From: Bacteroidales bacterium
Lineage (GTDB): Bacteria; Bacteroidota; Bacteroidia; Bacteroidales; UBA932
Assembly: GCA_017519185.1 (NCBI GenBank)
Contig: JAFWSX010000008.1
Location: forward strand, 1-36,167
Direction of reading: 5' to 3'
DNA length: 36,167 nucleotides
Shown: piece by piece, positions 31,692 to 36,167 of the stretch
Position numbering within the stretch: position 1 is the first letter of the stretch
Layout: each line of letters opens with the position of its first letter
Notes under the pieces: generated by a model
Seen by the model: only the letters and a program-made list of their open reading frames with translations
Database searches by the model: none
Told to the model about the DNA's origin: nothing
Made by a program: the position numbers and the translations under genes

Positions 31692-31720
31692 CAAATGTAG
31701 CGGATTATTTGGATTTACAA
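31692..31720 (-). promoter_or_regulatory. Promoter of the pseudouridine synthase-era-parC-aroK operon
   Basis: Reading the minus strand, TTG (31720-31718) and TACATTTG (31699-31692, an exact TAnnTTTG) are 18 bases apart and 25 bases before the ATG at 31667. The -33 part lies within the last codons of pyrF. Confidence 0.65.
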
Positions 31721-32518
31721 GTAAGTGGACATTTCGTCTGCAAGTGCCTTTGCGGCTGAAGCCGCAGCATCAGCGCAATCATCACCCGAGCCGGCATAGA
31801 TGATGCCGCGGGAAGAGTTGATGAGCAGTCCGCAGTGACTGTTCATTCCGTATTTCACGACCTCGCTGACGGTGCCTCCCTGGGCGCCGACTCCAGGAAC
31901 GAGGAAGAAGTTGTCGGGACATATCTCACGGATGGCCTTGAACATCTCGGGGCGTGTGGCACCCACTACGAACATTGTGTTGTCGACAGTGCCCCATTGC
32001 AGAGCCTTGCTCATAACCTTGGCATAGAGCGGTTCCTCTCCGCCGAATTCGAAATCCTGCGCCGATTCGTTCGACGTGGCGGCAAGTATGATCGCCCATT
32101 TGCCTTTGTAGTCAAGGAAGGGTTTGATGCTGTCCTGGCCCATATACGGAGAAAGGGTGACGGCGTCGAAGTCGAGAGTCTCGAAGAAAGCCCGTGCATA
32201 CATCCTGGCAGTGTTGCCGATGTCGCAGCGCTTTGCATCCAGGATGACGAAAATCTCAGGATGGCGCTTGCGGATGTACGAGACGGTCATTTCCAGCTCA
32301 TTCCAGCCCTGGGCTCCGAACACTTCGTAAAAAGCGCTGTTTGGCTTGTATGCAACGGCATAGCGCGCCGTAGCGTCGATGATCGCCTTGTTGAACTCAA
32401 AGACAGGGTGCTCCGTGCGCTTGAACCGTTCGGGGATCCGGGATATCTCCGGGTCAAGGCCGATGCAGAGGAAACTTTTCTTCGCAAGGATGTTTTCGTA
32501 GAGTTGCTGGTAAGTCAT
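31715..32518 (-). CDS. pyrF: Orotidine 5'-phosphate decarboxylase
   Basis: Last step of UMP synthesis: decarboxylation of OMP. The 267-residue protein is the longer (type 2) bacterial form. CIGLDPE near the N-terminus and the catalytic signature LDAKRCDIGNTA are present, as are the phosphate-binding VPGVGAQGG and a late SSRGI segment. The start MTYQQLYENILAKKSF fits Bacteroidota PyrF. It has its own -7 element and is transcribed towards, but separately from, the rRNA-modification operon. Confidence 0.95.
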   Translation of the reverse strand: MTYQQLYENILAKKSFLCIGLDPEISRIPERFKRTEHPVFEFNKAIIDATARYAVAYKPNSAFYEVFGAQGWNELEMTVSYIRKRHPEIFVILDAKRCDIGNTARMYARAFFETLDFDAVTLSPYMGQDSIKPFLDYKGKWAIILAATSNESAQDFEFGGEEPLYAKVMSKALQWGTVDNTMFVVGATRPEMFKAIREICPDNFFLVPGVGAQGGTVSEVVKYGMNSHCGLLINSSRGIIYAGSGDDCADAAASAAKALADEMSTYL

Positions 32519-32556
32519 AACCGTCGGCTTAATTTGTATTTTTTGACTGAATTATA

Positions 32557-32564
32557 CAAAGATA
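32557..32564 (-). promoter_or_regulatory. -7 element upstream of pyrF
   Basis: TATCTTTG on the minus strand (32564-32557), an exact TAnnTTTG match, 38 bases before the pyrF ATG; no -33 TTTG at standard spacing. The 103-base pyrF-tig gap must also hold the tig promoter, for which only a degenerate TAATTTTA (32578-32585, plus) is seen. Confidence 0.5.
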
Positions 32565-32621
32565 ACCAAATTTTTACTAATTTTACGCCCCTCTGTTTCG
32601 AATAGAAAATCACAAAATAAT

Positions 32622-33941
32622 ATGCAGATAAATCAGATCAAAAACCAGGATGACCTCACGCTGAAAGTGAGCATCAAAATCGACAAAGAAGATTACGCCG
32701 AAGATATGAACAAACGCCTCAAGGAATATCGCCACAAGGCTGATATCCGCGGCTTCCGCAAAGGTATGGCTCCTATGGGTCTCATCGAGAAGATGTACGG
32801 CGGCCAGGCTCTCTCAGACGCAGTCAACACTGTAGTGTCAGAGCAGCTCGGCAAATATATCGAGGACAATAAGCTCAATGTGATAGGCGAGCCCCTTCCC
32901 AGCGAGGATCAGGAGAATGCTCCTGAAGATGGTGATTCTTTCACCTTCAATTTCGACCTCGGAGTCGCTCCCGATGTCACCGTTGACGTGACTTCCGAAG
33001 ACACCATCCCTTACTACACCGTGACAGTAAGCGCCAAGGCCGTGGCTGACTACAAGGAGAACCTCCTCAGGCAGTATGGCAATATGGAGAGTGGAGAGAA
33101 GGCTGGTGAGGACGATTTCATCGTAGTCGATTTCAAGCAGGGCGAGACTGAGGTCAAGGATGCTTACGTGTCACTCCGCAGCATCGGAGACGAAGCCAAG
33201 AGCATCTTCCTGGGCATAAAGAAAGACGAGGTGAGGGATCTCGACGTGAACGAAGTGTTCCCCAACGAATCAGACCGCGCCGCTATGCTCCATATGAAAA
33301 AAGAAGAGCTTAAGGATATGGATCCCAAGTGGCAGATGACCGTCAAGGACGTGAAGACTTTCGTCGCTGCAAAACCGACCCCCGAGACCTTCGACAGGAT
33401 TTTCGGAAAGGACGTGGTGAAAGATGAGGCAGCTTTTGACGCCAAGGTGAAAGACCTGCTCAAGAACGAGTATGCACGAGAGAGCGACTACCGCTTCGCC
33501 GGCGACGTACGCGACTATCTGCTCGAGAAGGCAGACATCAAACTTCCCGAGGCTTTCCTCAAGAGATGGCTCATCCGCGTCAACGAGGGCAAGTTCACCC
33601 CTGAGGACATCGAGAAGGAGTTCGACGCTTTTCTGAAGGATTTCCGCTGGCAGATGATCTGCAACCACCTGATGAAGGCCCACGAGATGCAGGTTACCAA
33701 GGAAGACCTCGACAAGGAGGCACGTGCCCTTGCAGCATACCAGTTCGCAATGTATGGGATGAACGATGTCCCGGACGACCAGCTCGCAGGTTTCGCAGAC
33801 CGCCTGCTCGGCGACGATGACCAGGCCCGCCGTCTCTACGACAAGGTGGAGGCCGACAAGGTTGTTGCATATGTGAAGGATACCGTAACTCTCGACAAGA
33901 AGAAATCCACTATCGAAAAGATGCGTCAGCAGACCAAATAA
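32622..33941 (+). CDS. tig: Trigger factor, ribosome-associated chaperone
   Basis: Binds the ribosome exit tunnel and shields nascent chains. The 439-residue protein has the N-terminal ribosome-binding domain with the signature GFRKGMAP (about 45-52), and a long helical C-terminal substrate-cradle region rich in Lys/Glu. The central peptidyl-prolyl isomerase segment is poorly recognisable, as is common in Bacteroidota. It is followed after 12 bases by clpP and clpX, the widely conserved tig-clpP-clpX order that joins folding and degradation. Confidence 0.93.
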   Translation: MQINQIKNQDDLTLKVSIKIDKEDYAEDMNKRLKEYRHKADIRGFRKGMAPMGLIEKMYGGQALSDAVNTVVSEQLGKYIEDNKLNVIGEPLPSEDQENAPEDGDSFTFNFDLGVAPDVTVDVTSEDTIPYYTVTVSAKAVADYKENLLRQYGNMESGEKAGEDDFIVVDFKQGETEVKDAYVSLRSIGDEAKSIFLGIKKDEVRDLDVNEVFPNESDRAAMLHMKKEELKDMDPKWQMTVKDVKTFVAAKPTPETFDRIFGKDVVKDEAAFDAKVKDLLKNEYARESDYRFAGDVRDYLLEKADIKLPEAFLKRWLIRVNEGKFTPEDIEKEFDAFLKDFRWQMICNHLMKAHEMQVTKEDLDKEARALAAYQFAMYGMNDVPDDQLAGFADRLLGDDDQARRLYDKVEADKVVAYVKDTVTLDKKKSTIEKMRQQTK

Positions 33942-33953
33942 ACCGTCAGCGAT

Positions 33954-34634
33954 ATGAACGAATTCGAAAAATACGCCGTTAAGCATCGTGGCATCAGCTC
34001 ACTGTCCCTGCACAGGTACAATTCAGTACTGGACAGTTACATCAATCCCATGATCATCGAAGAGCGCCAGCTCAATGTGGCTCAGATGGACGTATTCTCA
34101 CGTTTGATGATGGACCGCATCATATTCCTCGGCTGCCCGATCAACGACGAGGTCGCCAACATCATCCAGGCCCAACTGCTCTTCCTTGACAGCAACGGCT
34201 ACGATTCCGACATTTCCCTGTACATCAACTCCCCGGGAGGTTCCGTCTATGACGGACTGGGAATCTACGACACGATGCAGACCATCAGCTCAGACATACA
34301 CACCATCTGCACCGGAATGGCAGCTTCGATGGCATCAGTGCTGCTGGCAGCCGGAACTGCCGGAAAACGCTCGGCGCTCACCCATTCGAGAGTGATGATA
34401 CATCAGCCGCTCGGAGGAGCCGAGGGCCAGGCATCGGACATCGAAATCACCGCCCGCGAGATCCTCAAGCTCAAACACGAACTTTATCAGATCCTCAGCG
34501 ACCATACCGGAAAGGATATAGATATCATCCGCCGCGATGCCGACCGTGATTTCTGGATGACTTCACAGGAGGCTCTCGAATATGGAATGATAGACCAGAT
34601 CGTCAAAAAAGCCGAGAAGAATGGCAAAAAGTAA
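33954..34634 (+). CDS. clpP: ATP-dependent Clp protease proteolytic subunit
   Basis: Serine protease that forms the tetradecameric chamber of ClpXP. Of its 226 residues, catalytic Ser125 (GMAASMAS) and His150 (VMIHQP) are seen, and the catalytic Asp falls in RDADRDF (194-200). SPGGSVYDGLGIYD (93-106) is the oxyanion and substrate-strand region. About 30 N-terminal residues before the mature-like region are expected to be a propeptide or axial loop. It overlaps clpX by 14 bases, so the two are tightly coupled. Confidence 0.97.
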   Translation: MNEFEKYAVKHRGISSLSLHRYNSVLDSYINPMIIEERQLNVAQMDVFSRLMMDRIIFLGCPINDEVANIIQAQLLFLDSNGYDSDISLYINSPGGSVYDGLGIYDTMQTISSDIHTICTGMAASMASVLLAAGTAGKRSALTHSRVMIHQPLGGAEGQASDIEITAREILKLKHELYQILSDHTGKDIDIIRRDADRDFWMTSQEALEYGMIDQIVKKAEKNGKK

Positions 34635-35886
34635 AGTCGAAGTCCCTCATTGCGCATTCTGCGGCCGCAGTGAGAATGAAGTTCCCCTGATGTTGTACGG
34701 CGAGCAGGCCTGCATCTGCTCCGACTGTGCCGAGATGGCTTTCACAAAAGCCAAGGAACTTCTACATCCTCAGAGCAGCATCAAGTCCGCCGGCAAAGTG
34801 AACGGCGAATTCTCCCTGCGCAAGCCCCACGAGATTTACGATTTTCTGAGCCAGTATGTGGTGGGGCAGGATGCCGCCAAGAAAACCCTTGCGGTTGCTG
34901 TCTACAACCATTATAAAAGGATAGAAAACGCGGAGTCAGGCGCTAGCGACCTCTTCGAAAAGTCCAATATACTGATGGTCGGTCCCACCGGTACCGGCAA
35001 GACCCTGCTTGCGAGGACCATCGCCAAGATGCTCAACGTGCCGTTCGCAATCGTCGACGCCACCATACTTACTGAAGCCGGCTATGTGGGAGAAGACGTC
35101 GAGAGCATTCTCACCCGTCTGCTCCAGGATGCAGACTATGACGTGAAGAAAGCGGAGAAAGGCATCGTCTTCATCGATGAGATCGACAAGATAGCCCGCA
35201 AGGGCGACAACCCCTCGATAACCCGCGACGTGTCTGGAGAAGGCGTTCAGCAGGCCCTGCTGAAGATCATCGAAGGAAGCATCGTGAACGTTCCCCCGCA
35301 GGGAGGCCGCAAGCATCCTGAGCAGCAGATGATCGCCGTTGACACCAACAATATCCTCTTCATCTGCGGAGGCGCCTTCGAGGGCATCGAGCGCAACATC
35401 GGCAACCGTCTGAACACTCAGGTTGTCGGCTTTGACGCAGGAGGCAAACGCTCCCACATAGACCGTGACAACCTCATCCAGTACATCGCCCCTCAGGATC
35501 TCCGTGCATATGGACTCATTCCTGAGATAATCGGCCGCCTTCCCGTGCTGACCCATCTCAACCCCCTGGACCGCAAGACGCTGAGGGCCATCCTCACCGA
35601 ACCCAAGAACTCGCTGGTCAACCAGTACAAGGCTATTTTCCGCCTCGACGGCATCAAGCTCATCATCAAGCCCGATGTGCTGGAATACATCGTCGACACT
35701 GCCATTGAGTTCAAGCTTGGAGCACGCGGATTGCGCTCCATCTGCGAGATCATTATGCTGGATGCTATGTACGACGCTCCTACCAGCAATCGCAAGACCT
35801 TCACCGTCGACCTCGCATATGCGAAGTCCAAGGTACAAAAATCGGGAGCGGTCCTTGTTCAGGACTCCACTCCCGTTATCGATTGA
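34621..35886 (+). CDS. clpX: ATP-dependent Clp protease ATP-binding subunit
   Basis: AAA+ unfoldase that recognises tagged substrates and feeds them to ClpP. The 421-residue protein has the N-terminal C4 zinc-binding domain (Cys11, Cys14, Cys33, Cys36), Walker A GPTGTGKT (121-128) and Walker [11 protein letters not shown] (181-190). A C-terminal small domain follows. The start at 34621 lies inside the end of clpP. The gene ends only 14 bases from the convergent rho, with no hairpin terminator in the gap. Confidence 0.97.
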   Translation: MAKSKVEVPHCAFCGRSENEVPLMLYGEQACICSDCAEMAFTKAKELLHPQSSIKSAGKVNGEFSLRKPHEIYDFLSQYVVGQDAAKKTLAVAVYNHYKRIENAESGASDLFEKSNILMVGPTGTGKTLLARTIAKMLNVPFAIVDATILTEAGYVGEDVESILTRLLQDADYDVKKAEKGIVFIDEIDKIARKGDNPSITRDVSGEGVQQALLKIIEGSIVNVPPQGGRKHPEQQMIAVDTNNILFICGGAFEGIERNIGNRLNTQVVGFDAGGKRSHIDRDNLIQYIAPQDLRAYGLIPEIIGRLPVLTHLNPLDRKTLRAILTEPKNSLVNQYKAIFRLDGIKLIIKPDVLEYIVDTAIEFKLGARGLRSICEIIMLDAMYDAPTSNRKTFTVDLAYAKSKVQKSGAVLVQDSTPVID

Positions 35887-35900
35887 CCTCTTCGGTCGTC

Positions 35901-36167
35901 TTAATTCAGAATATCCCCGTTCATCGAAATCAGGAACTCCTGGTTGTTGGCGGTTCTTTGCAGCCTGCTCTTCATGAATTCCATCGCTTCGACTGAATTC
36001 ATGTCGGACAGGTAGTTGCGCAGTATCCAGATACGGTTGACAAACTCCGGATCGTAAAGCAGGTCGTCGCGGCGGGTGCTGCTGAGAGTGACGTCCACAG
36101 CCGGGAATATGCGTTTGTTGGAGAGTTTGCGGTCGAGCTGGAGCTCCAGGTTGCCGGTACCCTTGAA
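35901..36167 (-). CDS. rho: Transcription termination factor Rho, C-terminal part (runs off the window)
   Basis: The minus strand from the window edge reads [15 protein letters not shown], then [20 protein letters not shown] and a tail ending [10 protein letters not shown]. This is the C-terminal end of the Rho RecA-like ATPase, including the conserved GTGN(M/L)EL and PA(I/V)D segments. About 88 residues are present; the RNA-binding N-terminus and the Walker motifs lie outside. Rho is the hexameric RNA translocase that ends transcription of untranslated RNA. It converges with clpX. Confidence 0.93.
   Translation of the reverse strand, partial: FKGTGNLELQLDRKLSNKRIFPAVDVTLSSTRRDDLLYDPEFVNRIWILRNYLSDMNSVEAMEFMKSRLQRTANNQEFLISMNGDILN

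Noticed and set aside
34936-35838. 300-codon open frame antisense to clpX
   Set aside because: Opposite-frame shadow; clpX is complete and conserved.

Overview
The window looks like a core-chromosome segment from a member of the Bacteroidota, most likely order Bacteroidales. The grounds are repeated matches to the Bacteroidales -7 promoter element TAnnTTTG (several with a TTTG/TTG -33 element 18-20 bases upstream), weak ribosome binding sites, AT-rich spacers between moderately GC-rich genes, M13 and GH3 lipoproteins, and EF-Tu, trigger factor and Rho sequences of Bacteroidota type. No rRNA, CRISPR array, prophage or classical insertion sequence is seen.

Layout. (1) 1-550: the first codons of tuf and a minus-strand tRNA operon Thr(TGT)-Tyr(GTA)-Gly(TCC)-Thr(GGT) reading into tuf. 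It has a consensus promoter and an unexpected terminator-like hairpin between Tyr and Gly. (2) 561-5544: minus-strand recJ-purA-dxs. (3) 5655-9330: plus-strand lysS, a SpoU-type RNA methyltransferase and aroE, which overlap by 1-4 bases, then ssb with its own promoter and a strong terminator. (4) 9343-12942: an MFS transporter, then a 152-bp imperfect palindrome next to a REP-associated tyrosine transposase-like (RAYT-like) gene, then a BASS-type transporter. This is the most unusual part of the window. (5) 12970-17271: a Tat-exported Gfo/Idh/MocA oxidoreductase and a GNAT-like acyltransferase on the minus strand, divergent from an acyl-AMP ligase coupled to an acyl carrier protein; this may be a lipid N-acylation module. 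(6) 17310-20733: anaerobic glycerol-3-phosphate dehydrogenase glpABC, in which GlpB is about half the usual size. (7) 20780-25524: GH3 glycosidase lipoprotein, M13 metallopeptidase lipoprotein and a small Ig-like lipoprotein. (8) 25605-26495: a free-standing E2-type acyltransferase domain whose catalytic His position reads Glu. (9) 26486-32518: minus-strand rluB-type pseudouridine synthase-era-parC-aroK, a tightly packed set, preceded by pyrF. (10) 32622-36167: tig-clpP-clpX, convergent with the 3' end of rho.

Most genes are housekeeping: isoprenoid, purine, pyrimidine and aromatic precursor synthesis, DNA repair and topology, ribosome maturation and protein quality control. The two places where the window may hold something less described are the palindrome/RAYT pair at about 10.79-11.97 kb and the GNAT/acyl-AMP ligase/ACP cluster at about 14.3-17.3 kb. 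Functional names rest on motifs read by eye; no database search was possible.
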